A stretch of DNA of 64,000 nt from Desulfonatronum thioautotrophicum (GTDB lineage: Bacteria > Desulfobacterota > Desulfovibrionia > Desulfovibrionales > Desulfonatronaceae), in the NCBI RefSeq assembly GCF_000934745.1, contig NZ_JYNO01000001.1:496001-560000 (forward strand). The letters run 5' to 3'. Both the position numbers and the translations under genes were made by a program. Numbering within the stretch: position 1 is the stretch's first letter; each line of letters opens with the position of its first letter. The notes below the pieces were generated by a model, which saw only the letters and a program-made list of their open reading frames with translations, had not been told where the DNA came from and searched no databases. Shown one piece after another: positions 44,754 to 53,208 of the stretch.

Positions 44754-46219
44754 TGAGCCTTGCGAAGACGATACTGGCAAGAGACGCCGCCTGCCTTGTG
44801 GGTGGAGAATGGATCCGTGCCGATTCCGGCAAGACCCTGGACGTGCTCAATCCGGCCACGTCCGAAGTTCTGGGCACCGTGCCCGACTGCGGACGTGACG
44901 AGACGGCCCGAGCCATTGATGCTGCGGCCCAGGCCTGGCCGGCCTGGCGGGCCATGACTGCGCTGGAACGGAGCGCAATACTCTTGCGTCTGCACGACCT
45001 GATGCTGGCCGAGCGCGAAGAACTGGCCCGCTTGATGACCCTGGAGCAGGGCAAGCCATTGGCCGAGGCCCGAGGCGAGATCGGCTTTGGCGCAAGCTTT
45101 TTGCGCTGGTTTGCCGAGGAGGGACGACGGGCTTACGGCAGCATCATCCCCGCGCCCTGGCGGGACAAACGCATCCTGGTCACCAGGGAACCGGTGGGCG
45201 TGGTGGGGATCATCACCCCCTGGAACTTTCCCACGGCCATGATCTGCCGCAAGGCCGGCCCGGCCCTGGCCGTGGGTTGCCCCGTGGTCGTCAAGCCGGC
45301 CAGCCAGACACCCTTCTCGGCTCTGGCTCTTGCCGAACTGGCCAGGCAGGCGGGCGTTCCCGACGGAGTGTTCAATGTCCTCACCGGTTCATCCAGAGAG
45401 ATCGGTGCGGAGCTGACCGGGAACCCGGTGGTCCGCAAGCTCAGTTTCACCGGCTCGACCAAGGTGGGCAAGGAGCTGCTCAAGCAGTGCGCCGCCACCG
45501 TGAAAAAGGTATCTCTGGAGCTGGGCGGCAACGCGCCGTTTCTGGTTTTCGATGATGCTGATCTGGATTTGGCCGTGGCCGGGGCCGTGGGCAGCAAGTA
45601 TCGCAATACAGGGCAAACCTGCGTCTGCACGAATCGGTTTTTGATCCAGGACGGCGTGTATGAGGCCTTTCTGCAGAAATTCGCGTCAGCGGTTGGCCAA
45701 TTGAAAGTCGGTGATGGACTGGAAGAGGGTGTGAACCAGGGTCCGCTGATCGACGACAAGGCCGTACTGCACATGGAAGCCCAGATTGCCGATGCCCAGG
45801 CCAAGGGCGGTCGTGTCGTCCTCGGGGGCCGGCGGCATGCCCTGGGAGGCAATTTTTTCGAGCCCACAATCATCGCCGACGCCGTCCCCGAGATGGTCAT
45901 GAGCACGGAAGAGACCTTCGGCCCCGTAGCCCCGGTGTATCGCTTCCATACCGAGCAGGAGGTCGTGGCGTTGGCCAATGCCACGGAATTCGGCCTGGCC
46001 GGCTATGTGTACACCCGCGACCTGGGCCGGGCCTGGCGGGTTTCCGAGGCCCTGGAATACGGCCTCGTGGGGGTCAACGAAAGTTTGATGTCCACCTGCG
46101 AAGCGCCCTTTGGCGGAGTCAAGGAAAGCGGCTTCGGCCGGGAAGGCTCCCAGTATGGCCTGGACGACTACACCACGCTGAAATACGTCTGCATGGCCGG
46201 GCTTGGCGAGCAGAAGTAG
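44753..46219 (+). CDS. NAD(P)+ aldehyde dehydrogenase, succinate-semialdehyde-dehydrogenase-like
   Basis: 488 residues, full length. Catalytic cysteine in NTGQTCVCTNR, general base Glu in LELGGNAPFLVF, NAD-binding FTGSTKVGKEL, and the oxyanion context ITPWNFPTAM. GabD-like enzymes oxidise acidic semialdehydes; sulfolactaldehyde and sulfoacetaldehyde dehydrogenases belong to this group. Last gene of block C, translationally coupled (TGATG) to the racemase. The substrate is not determined by sequence. Confidence 0.88.
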   Translation: MSLAKTILARDAACLVGGEWIRADSGKTLDVLNPATSEVLGTVPDCGRDETARAIDAAAQAWPAWRAMTALERSAILLRLHDLMLAEREELARLMTLEQGKPLAEARGEIGFGASFLRWFAEEGRRAYGSIIPAPWRDKRILVTREPVGVVGIITPWNFPTAMICRKAGPALAVGCPVVVKPASQTPFSALALAELARQAGVPDGVFNVLTGSSREIGAELTGNPVVRKLSFTGSTKVGKELLKQCAATVKKVSLELGGNAPFLVFDDADLDLAVAGAVGSKYRNTGQTCVCTNRFLIQDGVYEAFLQKFASAVGQLKVGDGLEEGVNQGPLIDDKAVLHMEAQIADAQAKGGRVVLGGRRHALGGNFFEPTIIADAVPEMVMSTEETFGPVAPVYRFHTEQEVVALANATEFGLAGYVYTRDLGRAWRVSEALEYGLVGVNESLMSTCEAPFGGVKESGFGREGSQYGLDDYTTLKYVCMAGLGEQK

Positions 46220-46225
46220 TCAACG

Positions 46226-46247
46226 AAGGTGAGCTGTTGGTCACCTT
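46226..46247. terminator. Hairpin between convergent operons
   Basis: AAGGTGA-GCTGTTGG-TCACCTT, positioned seven bases after the dehydrogenase stop and before the convergent gene end. Plausible bidirectional terminator, though without a long T-run. Confidence 0.5.
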
Positions 46248-46251
46248 GTCG

Positions 46252-46695
46252 TCAATGAATCCGCAGGGTGACCCGTTGCTCGGACAGGCTGCAGGCTGAA
46301 ACGCCGACACAGCTGGTCCTGGTAAGCAGGCTGGTGGAGACCTCCAGGACATACTCGCCCGGTTCCGGGCAGGTCACCGTGATCTTGGGAAATCCGGGCA
46401 GAATGTCCGGAGGGGCGGGGGCGGTGATCACGCGTACGTTGGTGCTTACGAAATATCCGATGGGCAGGGTTTCCGGGTCGAGCCGGACCGTGATCCGCAA
46501 GTGTTCCTCGGGTGCCCCGGTCAGGGATGTTTCGGCCAGCCGCGCCGTGTACCGGATATCCCGGATCAAACACCCTGGATAGCCCTGGACTTGACCGTCC
46601 TGGTTGTGTCCGTCCTGGACCTGGTCGGCCCAGGACGGATCAGGAGCGCCCATCGCAAGGATCAGAACGATCAGAAGGTGGGACAAGAGGGGCAT
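46252..46695 (-). CDS. Small exported protein of the molybdoenzyme operon
   Basis: 147 residues with a Sec signal peptide (LLSHLLIVLILAMGAPDPSWA). The mature part looks beta-rich, with four cysteines (YPGCLIRD, TVTCPEPG, TSCVGVSACS) that could form disulfides. I do not recognise a family. It is last in the operon, 21 bases after the membrane anchor gene, so it may be a periplasmic accessory of the molybdoenzyme. Confidence 0.6.
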   Translation of the reverse strand: MPLLSHLLIVLILAMGAPDPSWADQVQDGHNQDGQVQGYPGCLIRDIRYTARLAETSLTGAPEEHLRITVRLDPETLPIGYFVSTNVRVITAPAPPDILPGFPKITVTCPEPGEYVLEVSTSLLTRTSCVGVSACSLSEQRVTLRIH

Positions 46696-46716
46696 GGCTG
46701 GCGACGGGTCGTTTTT

Positions 46717-47511
46717 TTACAGTCCGCCGATATTCGCGGAGGCATGCACGCTCAGGGAAAAGAAGGCCACTCTGCCGATCAGCTCACCGAACAGGATCAC
46801 CGGCGGAACCCAGAAGGAGATGCTCCCGCTACGCCAGATCGCGTACAGGGGAATGGCCAGCCCAATGATGATCCGCGTCCAGTACAGTGGGGAGGTCAAA
46901 TAGGCGGTCCCGGTCTGTTGCATTACCGTTCCCCCGGAGAGCCAAACAAGGGGGACGACCAGATAGACCACCAAGGCCACCAGCAGACTCACGCCCAATA
47001 TCCGGGCCAGGAGCGGCTTTTTCTCCGCCGGGGCGAAGTAGCTGGAAAAAGCCGTGCCCAGGACAGCGGCGGTGAGCAGGAAGAAGACCAACGGCAGGGC
47101 GTTGCTCAGGGCCGGGTATCCGGGCGGGGCGTAGGTCATGCCCATGAAGAACAGCGCCAACAGCCCCACGGCTCCGGCCGCCAGGGCCAGGCCGGGCTTG
47201 ACGGCCTCCCGGGCGGTGATAAATCCGAGGACCATCAGCCCGAGGACCAGACCGACGCCCAGGGCTTCGCGGCTGAGCCACGCCGTGCCCAGATGCGTTA
47301 ATGCCCTGGGCGCACCCAGGGGGTGGCCCAGGTGGAACAGGGAGGCAAGCATGCCCACCAACAGCAGAATGGCCGCGGCCAGCCACTCCATGCGCACGTT
47401 TCCGGCCGGGCCTTCCAGGGCCAGCTGACGCACCGAACTGAGGATCACCAGCCCGATGGCCGCCTGGCTGAGAACCGTGAAAAAGACCAAAGACAGTTCC
47501 ATGTTGTTCAT
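46717..47511 (-). CDS. DmsC-like membrane anchor subunit
   Basis: 264 residues, about eight membrane helices, with LASLFHLGHPLGAPRALTHLGTAWLSREALG, the signature of DMSO reductase anchor subunits. It passes quinol electrons to the iron-sulfur subunit. Start overlaps the upstream stop (ATGA), so it is translationally coupled. Confidence 0.9.
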   Translation of the reverse strand: MNNMELSLVFFTVLSQAAIGLVILSSVRQLALEGPAGNVRMEWLAAAILLLVGMLASLFHLGHPLGAPRALTHLGTAWLSREALGVGLVLGLMVLGFITAREAVKPGLALAAGAVGLLALFFMGMTYAPPGYPALSNALPLVFFLLTAAVLGTAFSSYFAPAEKKPLLARILGVSLLVALVVYLVVPLVWLSGGTVMQQTGTAYLTSPLYWTRIIIGLAIPLYAIWRSGSISFWVPPVILFGELIGRVAFFSLSVHASANIGGL

Positions 47512-48077
47512 GTTCGGCTCCTCCTGATGATGGTGGGAGTTGTGGCCACCCGAAAGCGCACGGACGGGTTCAGGCTGGGGAACCTGGGAAATCCGGGCGG
47601 ATACTGCACCGCGTTGGGCTCCTCGAATCCGGCCAGGTCAATCAGGCGCAGAGCATCCACCGGGCAGGAGAGCACGCAGGCCGGTTGCTGGCCGGCGTCG
47701 ATCCGCTCCCAGCAGAAGCTGCACTTTTCGGCTTTTTTCAGCACCGGATTGTACCGTGCCGCGCCGTACGGGCAGGAGCGGATGCAGTTGCCGCACCCGA
47801 TGCACTTGTCCTGTTCATGGACCACGATGCCGTCTTGATCCCGTTTGTAGAATGCCCGGGCCGGACAGACGTTCAGGCAGGTCGGGTTCGCGCAATGGTT
47901 GCAGGCCAGCGAGTAGAAGGCCCGCTCCCGATGTGGATAGATTTCGGTTTTCAGCGGGTAGACCTGCCGCCAGATTACCCCTGTATCCTGGAGATATTGA
48001 TTCTTGCAGGCCATGGCGCAGGTGAAACACCCGATGCACCGCTTGGCATCCACATAAAATCCCAGTTGTTTTCGCAT
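47508..48077 (-). CDS. DmsB-like four-cluster ferredoxin subunit
   Basis: 189 residues. Four cysteine groups: CIGCFTCAMAC, CNHCANPTCLNVCP, CIGCGNCIRSCP, and CSFCWERIDAGQQPACVLSCP. This is the electron-transfer subunit of DMSO reductase-type complexes. Start 48077 was chosen because GGAGG is eight bases upstream; it has no signal peptide, so it is exported with the Tat-dependent catalytic subunit. Confidence 0.92.
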   Translation of the reverse strand: MRKQLGFYVDAKRCIGCFTCAMACKNQYLQDTGVIWRQVYPLKTEIYPHRERAFYSLACNHCANPTCLNVCPARAFYKRDQDGIVVHEQDKCIGCGNCIRSCPYGAARYNPVLKKAEKCSFCWERIDAGQQPACVLSCPVDALRLIDLAGFEEPNAVQYPPGFPRFPSLNPSVRFRVATTPTIIRRSRT

Positions 48078-48162
48078 CTTATATCCTCCTCTCTCAAGAA
48101 CGGCATGTGTTGTTTCGTTCACGACCCAAGTGGACGGTTCAGGCTTCGTTCCCAGACCATCT

Positions 48163-50433
48163 TCAGGCCCGGGCCACGTCACAGAACTGGCCGTGAATGG
48201 CCACTCCGGGCATGCCGGTCTTGTAGGCGCCCATGTCTGAAGCTTCGTCGTCCACCAGGTTTTGGCAGTTGTAGGGGTTGTTCCGGAACCAGGCGGTGTA
48301 CATCATGACCACGTCCGGCGGGACCACTTCCGTGAGTTTGACCTCCAGGCGGACCTCGCCGATCTTGTTGAACACCCGGACCTGGTCGCCGTCCTTGATT
48401 CCCCGCTCGCTCGCCGCCTTGGGGTTCAGGTAGCAGAACGGCTCGGGATTGAACTCCTCCATCCAGTCGATGTTCACGAACTGGGAATGGATCCCGAACT
48501 TGGTGTGCGGGGTGAGCAGGCGCAGCTTGTCGTAGGGCTTGCGGCCCTCCTTGAACTTGGGCAGGGCCTGGTGGCCGTGCTCGGCGCACAGTTCGGAGCG
48601 GAACTCGTACTTGCCCGAAGGCGTTCCGAACTGGAGGTCGTGCCAGGAGGCCGGATGCATCTTGGCCTTGACCGGACCGTTTTTCAGTTCCTCCCATGAG
48701 CTGATGCCGAACAGGTCGTAGATGCCCTGGTTGAACTCCCTGGCCAGCCAGTCCTTGGTGTCGATGTCCGTGGGGAAGGTGCAGGAGCCGGGCTGCAGCT
48801 CGTTCATCCGCTTGGACAGGGCCGCGGCGATCTCGATGTTGGACTTGGTCTCGTACATCGGCTTGATGGCCTGCTCATTGATGGACATCCAGTAGTGCCA
48901 GTAGGAGACGTTCACGGTCCATTCCTCGAACAGGGTGGTCACCGGCAGAACAATGTCCGAAAGAGCCACGGTTTCGGTGAAATACTGCTCCACGGAAACG
49001 ATCAACTCCGGCTTCTGAAAGGCCCGGACCATCTTGTTCCGGTCAAAATCCTGGCTCAGCGGATTCTTGCAGGAGACCCACAGCACCCGGACCGGCGGGT
49101 CGTCCGCTGTGAGGATTTCCTCGGCGGTCTTGTTCATGTTCAACGGCCGGTCGGTGTACTCGTCCTGCACGTCGCCGGTGAAGTCGAAGTCCCCCATGGG
49201 TCCGCCGGTGCCCAGAAAGCCCACCGCCCCCTCCGGGCGCTTCTGGAGCAGGGCATGGTAATTGAACCCCCAGGTGCGCAGGTGTCCGTACCGGGCCCCG
49301 CCCCCGGCCTTGCCCACATTGCCGGTCATGGCCACCAGGGCGTCCACGGAGCGGACCGAGGCGCCGCCGTTGACATGGCGTTGCATGCCGTAGCCGATCC
49401 AGATGCTGGCCGGCTTGGCCGTGGCGAATTCCTCGGCCACCCGGGTGATCTGCTCAGCCGGAATGCCGGACTGCTCCGCGGCCCAGTCCACGGTGACTTC
49501 CCGGCGCAGATAGTCGGCAAAATCCTCGAACCCGAGGGAATTGTTCCGGACCCATTCCCGGTCATGGAGTTCCCGGTCCAGGATGTGCCGGGCCATGCCC
49601 AGGGCCAGGGCCCCGTCCATGGAGGTTTCCACCTCCCAGTACACGTCGGCCTTGGCCGCGGTCTGGGTGAACACCGGGTCGATACAGACCACCTTGGCCC
49701 CGCGGTCCTGGGCCTCAAGAATGTACTTCATGGAATGGACCGAGTTCCAGGCCGGGTTGGCCCCCCAGAGGATGATGTACCGGGCGTTGACCAGGTCTTC
49801 GGGATCATTACACCACATGTCCCCCAGATCGTAGTTCTGGGCGTCGATGCCCGCCGGCCAGCAGGGAGTACCCACGAACCGGGAGGTATAACCCAGGGAG
49901 GTCATCATCCCCTCCACCCCGTAGTTGGTGATGCCGAAGTTGCCCGAGTACTTGGACAGGGCCAGGCCGAGCATGGACCCGTCCTTTTCGTTGATCTCGA
50001 TGAATTTTTTGGCAATGACGTCCAGGGCCTCGTCCCAGGAAATCCGCTTCCAGTTGCCGGAGCCGCGGCCGCTCTGGATCATGGGGTACTTGACCCGGTC
50101 CGGGCTGTAGGGCCGCCGGGTGTAGGCATAACCCTTCACGCACAGCCCGCCGTCCGTGAAGGTGGATTCCGGGGCGCCCTCAATGTACTGGATCACCCCA
50201 TCCTTGACGAAGGTCTTGATGGAGCAGGTGTCGTAGCAGTTGCGCGGACAGGCGTTGCGGAACATTTCCAGCCCTTCCTGGAAACCTCCCTGTGCCCGAG
50301 CCTCCAAAGGTCTGAGCAGTGCTCCCGGAAATGCGGCCAGAAGGCCACTGGCCGCCAGGCAGCCGAGAAATTTTCTCCTGCTCATGGCGCAGCCGATGGC
50401 TTTTTGGGCTTGGTCAACGGCAGAATGGTTCAT
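48163..50433 (-). CDS. DMSO-reductase-family molybdopterin oxidoreductase, catalytic subunit
   Basis: 756 residues. The twin-arginine signal MSRRKFLGCLAASGLLAAF directs folded export. The [4Fe-4S] motif CPRNCYDTC is near the N-terminus, followed by pterin-binding domains (ILWGANPAWNSVHSMKYI and IDPVFTQTAAKADVYWEV). The probable metal-ligand region reads VGTPCWPAGIDA, where Cys rather than Ser may bind the metal. The C-terminal domain ends with GDQVRVFNKIGEV. Family members reduce DMSO, TMAO, polysulfide, thiosulfate and others; the substrate is open. Start 50433 follows AAGGAGG. Confidence 0.9.
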   Translation of the reverse strand: MNHSAVDQAQKAIGCAMSRRKFLGCLAASGLLAAFPGALLRPLEARAQGGFQEGLEMFRNACPRNCYDTCSIKTFVKDGVIQYIEGAPESTFTDGGLCVKGYAYTRRPYSPDRVKYPMIQSGRGSGNWKRISWDEALDVIAKKFIEINEKDGSMLGLALSKYSGNFGITNYGVEGMMTSLGYTSRFVGTPCWPAGIDAQNYDLGDMWCNDPEDLVNARYIILWGANPAWNSVHSMKYILEAQDRGAKVVCIDPVFTQTAAKADVYWEVETSMDGALALGMARHILDRELHDREWVRNNSLGFEDFADYLRREVTVDWAAEQSGIPAEQITRVAEEFATAKPASIWIGYGMQRHVNGGASVRSVDALVAMTGNVGKAGGGARYGHLRTWGFNYHALLQKRPEGAVGFLGTGGPMGDFDFTGDVQDEYTDRPLNMNKTAEEILTADDPPVRVLWVSCKNPLSQDFDRNKMVRAFQKPELIVSVEQYFTETVALSDIVLPVTTLFEEWTVNVSYWHYWMSINEQAIKPMYETKSNIEIAAALSKRMNELQPGSCTFPTDIDTKDWLAREFNQGIYDLFGISSWEELKNGPVKAKMHPASWHDLQFGTPSGKYEFRSELCAEHGHQALPKFKEGRKPYDKLRLLTPHTKFGIHSQFVNIDWMEEFNPEPFCYLNPKAASERGIKDGDQVRVFNKIGEVRLEVKLTEVVPPDVVMMYTAWFRNNPYNCQNLVDDEASDMGAYKTGMPGVAIHGQFCDVARA

Positions 50434-50522
50434 ACATTTTCCTCCTTGTTCCAGATTGTTCAAGACGTTGGGGACTTGGGGTAACTACAGCACATCTTGA
50501 GTTGAGCCCATTCCCGAAGCTG

Positions 50523-50614
50523 GATTCCCGCCTTCGCGGGAATGACGTGTTTTTCCATGCCGCCACCAAAGCAGTCATGCCAGCGAAGGCGGGTATCCAG
50601 GACGCATCTTTTCG
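50523..50614. repeat. Two-hairpin REP element, copy 2
   Basis: GGATTCCCGCCTTCGCGGGA followed by ATGACGTGTTTTTC, then the inverted arm GCGAAGGCGGGTATCC. Almost the same as copy 3 at 52911 through the CGTGTTTTT spacer. It lies between the chaperone and catalytic-subunit genes. Confidence 0.8.
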
Positions 50615-50641
50615 GATGATCCGAGTAGTTCGACATGGGGA

Positions 50642-51220
50642 TTAGCCCTGCCGGGCGATGCTGGTCCCCAGCCATTGCCGCAACGCCGCGGCCATACAGA
50701 GCAGAACCGGGGTAACGGATGGCGCGGCCTCGATCCGTGCGCAGAACCGGGGCACCCAGACCTGGACATGTTCCTCCAGAAAAAAAACACGCAACTCTTG
50801 CAGTTGCCCGCGCACCGACGGCGTCGCCGCATGGAGCATCCGGTGCAGGGCCAGGGCCGCGTCCAGTTCCAGGCTGATGTGGTCGTCCGGCAGGGTGTTT
50901 TTCCAGGGGGAGACAAGACCGATCATTTCGTACACGGAGCGGACCAGCATTGTGGTCTTGCCCATGACCTGGGGTTCGTCCTCGAGATAGACCGAGGCGT
51001 AGGGCGGGGCTTCCAGGGCCATGGGGCCCACGAAAAGGCGGTTGAAGGCGAATTCGGTCTGCTCCCAATCCGCATCGTGCAGGCGCTCGTCCCGCCAATT
51101 GGGCGGAAGCTTTGCCACGGACGCACGCAGTTCAGCGGCGTTTTGGGCGATGAAAAAATCCCGGACCGCCGCCGTGAGCCGCGATTCGTCGTCCAGGGGC
51201 ATTGTCTTGGGGCATTCCAT
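50642..51220 (-). CDS. TorD/DmsD family molybdoenzyme chaperone
   Basis: 192 residues, all-helical. FNRLFVGPMALEAPPYASVYLEDE is the TorD-family core, and PDDHISLELDAALALHRML matches its conserved second motif. It binds the Tat signal of the neighbouring catalytic subunit and checks cofactor insertion before export. First gene of the operon; a REP element separates it from the catalytic gene. Confidence 0.9.
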   Translation of the reverse strand: MECPKTMPLDDESRLTAAVRDFFIAQNAAELRASVAKLPPNWRDERLHDADWEQTEFAFNRLFVGPMALEAPPYASVYLEDEPQVMGKTTMLVRSVYEMIGLVSPWKNTLPDDHISLELDAALALHRMLHAATPSVRGQLQELRVFFLEEHVQVWVPRFCARIEAAPSVTPVLLCMAAALRQWLGTSIARQG

Positions 51221-51334
51221 GGCTTCCTCTTCTCTGATATCCCGGTTCGGCTTTTTCAGATGGTCACAGATTCCATCAGAGCCGTTGGGAAAACAAGATG
51301 AGGAAATGGAGATTTAATGGAGAGAGGAATATAC

Positions 51335-52687
51335 CTATTCGGAGGGATGGCGTTGGGGGAGATGGTCTGAGGCTTGCAAAAAATTGAACAGATTCTGATC
51401 CTTGCCCATTAATCCGAGTTTTTTGCGGATGTTTTTGCGGTGCGTATTCACCGTGCCCAGGGAGATGTTCAAGGCACTGGCCATCTCCTTGCTGGACTTG
51501 CCCGCCTGGATGAATTGGCAGATCCGGGTTTCCGTGGGGGTCAATCGGAGCAGACGGGCGTCCTTGCGCGGACCGGCCTGGTTGAGCAGCCCCAGCATCT
51601 GATCAGCGAACAGGTCTACGTAATGGCTTCGGGCCGAGACGTCCTGTTCCTTTCTGATCCGACCCAGGGCCGGTAGCAGAAGCTTTTCCATGTCTTCGGC
51701 CAGGCGATCCATCTGATCGGCCCGGGCCTGCTCCGTGGTTTGCAGTACGCGGCGCAGGGTGATGACCATCTCGTCCACCTGGGCCTTTTCCCGACGCAAC
51801 TCCTCGGTGCGTTGCTGCACGCTTTCTTCCAGGATGCCGCGTTGGTTCACAAAGACCGTGATATCGTTAAGCACCAGGATGTAGCCCCGCGATGCCAGGC
51901 TGACCGCGGACAGCGGGATGATCCGCAGACTGAGGAACGTATCGGTGTTTTGCAAACGAATTTCATGGGAAAGTTCCAGGGAGTAGTAGTGCAGCATCTC
52001 GTCCATGCTTTCCCCTTCCAGGCCGAGAATTTCCCAGATCCAAGAATCATCCCTTACGTGCGGCCCCAGCAGGTTGAGCGCGGCGGCGTTGGCCTCCACG
52101 ACCCGGCCGTGGCTATCGACCACCAGCACCAGGTCCGTGATGGATGCGAGGATATTCTCGTACTTGTTCTTTTCCAGGGTCAGCAGGCGGTTGGCCGTGT
52201 CCAGATTGGACCTGGACTCCAGGTCTGAAAGGGAGGTCCAGTCATCCACCAGAATCGTTTCCAGGGCGTCGGCGTACAGCCGGATGCGTTGCAGGGTCTG
52301 GAGACGTTCCCTTTCAGGAACGGAGAATTCCAGAACCATGGCTTCCAGAGCATGGACCAGCGTTTTGAAGCATCCCAGAAACATCTCGGCGGTCACGCCT
52401 CGGCCACGATGGCGACGAGCGGTTTGGATGATCTTCTCAGCCCAGGCGCGGTCCTGTATCAGGTAAGCAAAGGTGGGTTTACCTGGTTGTGAGGCCTGAT
52501 CAAGAATCGGCTTCATGAACCACTGGAAGGAAAGGACGCAGTCCTCGACCTTGGCCGTGGTATGCTCCAGGTAACCGGCTCGCTCCATATTTTCAGTCCA
52601 TTTACTCAGGAATGATGCAATATGATTCGGGAGCCGGGAAAGAAGCCTCAATTCTTGATCCATAGCAATCGCCTGGTTTGAAGTCAT
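51335..52687 (-). CDS. PAS-containing LuxR-type transcriptional regulator
   Basis: About 450 residues. An N-terminal helical region resembles RsbRD-type input domains. A PAS domain lies around ITDLVLVVDSHGRVVEANAAALNLLG, then a coiled coil (QRTEELRREKAQVDEMV). The C-terminal LuxR HTH is LTPTETRICQFIQAGKSSKEMASALN, then TVNTHRKNIRKKLGL. No kinase or receiver domain. It precedes the molybdoenzyme operon on the same strand and is its likely regulator. Start uncertain; 52687 or 52663. Confidence 0.85.
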   Translation of the reverse strand: MTSNQAIAMDQELRLLSRLPNHIASFLSKWTENMERAGYLEHTTAKVEDCVLSFQWFMKPILDQASQPGKPTFAYLIQDRAWAEKIIQTARRHRGRGVTAEMFLGCFKTLVHALEAMVLEFSVPERERLQTLQRIRLYADALETILVDDWTSLSDLESRSNLDTANRLLTLEKNKYENILASITDLVLVVDSHGRVVEANAAALNLLGPHVRDDSWIWEILGLEGESMDEMLHYYSLELSHEIRLQNTDTFLSLRIIPLSAVSLASRGYILVLNDITVFVNQRGILEESVQQRTEELRREKAQVDEMVITLRRVLQTTEQARADQMDRLAEDMEKLLLPALGRIRKEQDVSARSHYVDLFADQMLGLLNQAGPRKDARLLRLTPTETRICQFIQAGKSSKEMASALNISLGTVNTHRKNIRKKLGLMGKDQNLFNFLQASDHLPQRHPSE

Positions 52688-52739
52688 GAGCGGTGACTGG
52701 TCGAACAAATAGCTTGCTCAACACATGGAACGCAAGATG

Positions 52740-53130
52740 AACAGAATTTTGGAGCGATGCAAAGCGTGCTGGGAGCATTATGTGTTTCTGTAAATCAGGA
52801 TTGAGAGCATTCCTCATTTTTTGATGAGCCTCACCGTTTTAGGACGCCCCTCCATGACTGGATAAAATGTAACTATTCAGAACACCCTGCTTTAAACCTT
52901 ATTCTGGCGCTGGATTCCCGCCTTCGCGGGAATGACGTGTTTTTCAATGCCGTCTCAGAGTCCGTCATACCCGCGAAGGCGGGTATCCAGTCCGGTTTTT
53001 CTCTGATGAACTGAGTAGATACGATAAAATATCTCATTGATATCCCAGGGCAACGCCCTGGGAAAACGGTGAAATGCGCTTTCCTGCACGGGCTATGGTT
53101 CGGCTTGCCCTCCGATCAAGCACGGTGTAG
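52740..53130. repeat. Intergenic repeat cluster (REP copy 3 and diverged copy of the 13.5-kb repeat)
   Basis: No gene between 52688 and 53208. 52740-52860 resembles 13500-13620 (GAGCATTATGTGTTTCTG, AATCAGGATTG, TTGATGAGCCTCACC). 52911-52992 is the two-hairpin REP (CCCGCCTTCGCGGG, CCCGCGAAGGCGGG). 53026-53060 repeats ATAAAATATCTCATTGAT and CCCAGGGCAACGCCCTGGG. Confidence 0.7.
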
Positions 53131-53208
53131 ATAATCCTCTTTTTTTCCGTGCGGTCACTGTCACTGAACTGCCGTCCGGCGCCACCCCTCTTTCCAAAAT
53201 CGAACCGA

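Noticed and set aside
48895-50484. 529-codon plus-strand ORF
   Set aside because: Antisense of the molybdoenzyme gene, which has a Tat signal, Fe-S motif and family domains; the long open frame results from high GC third positions.
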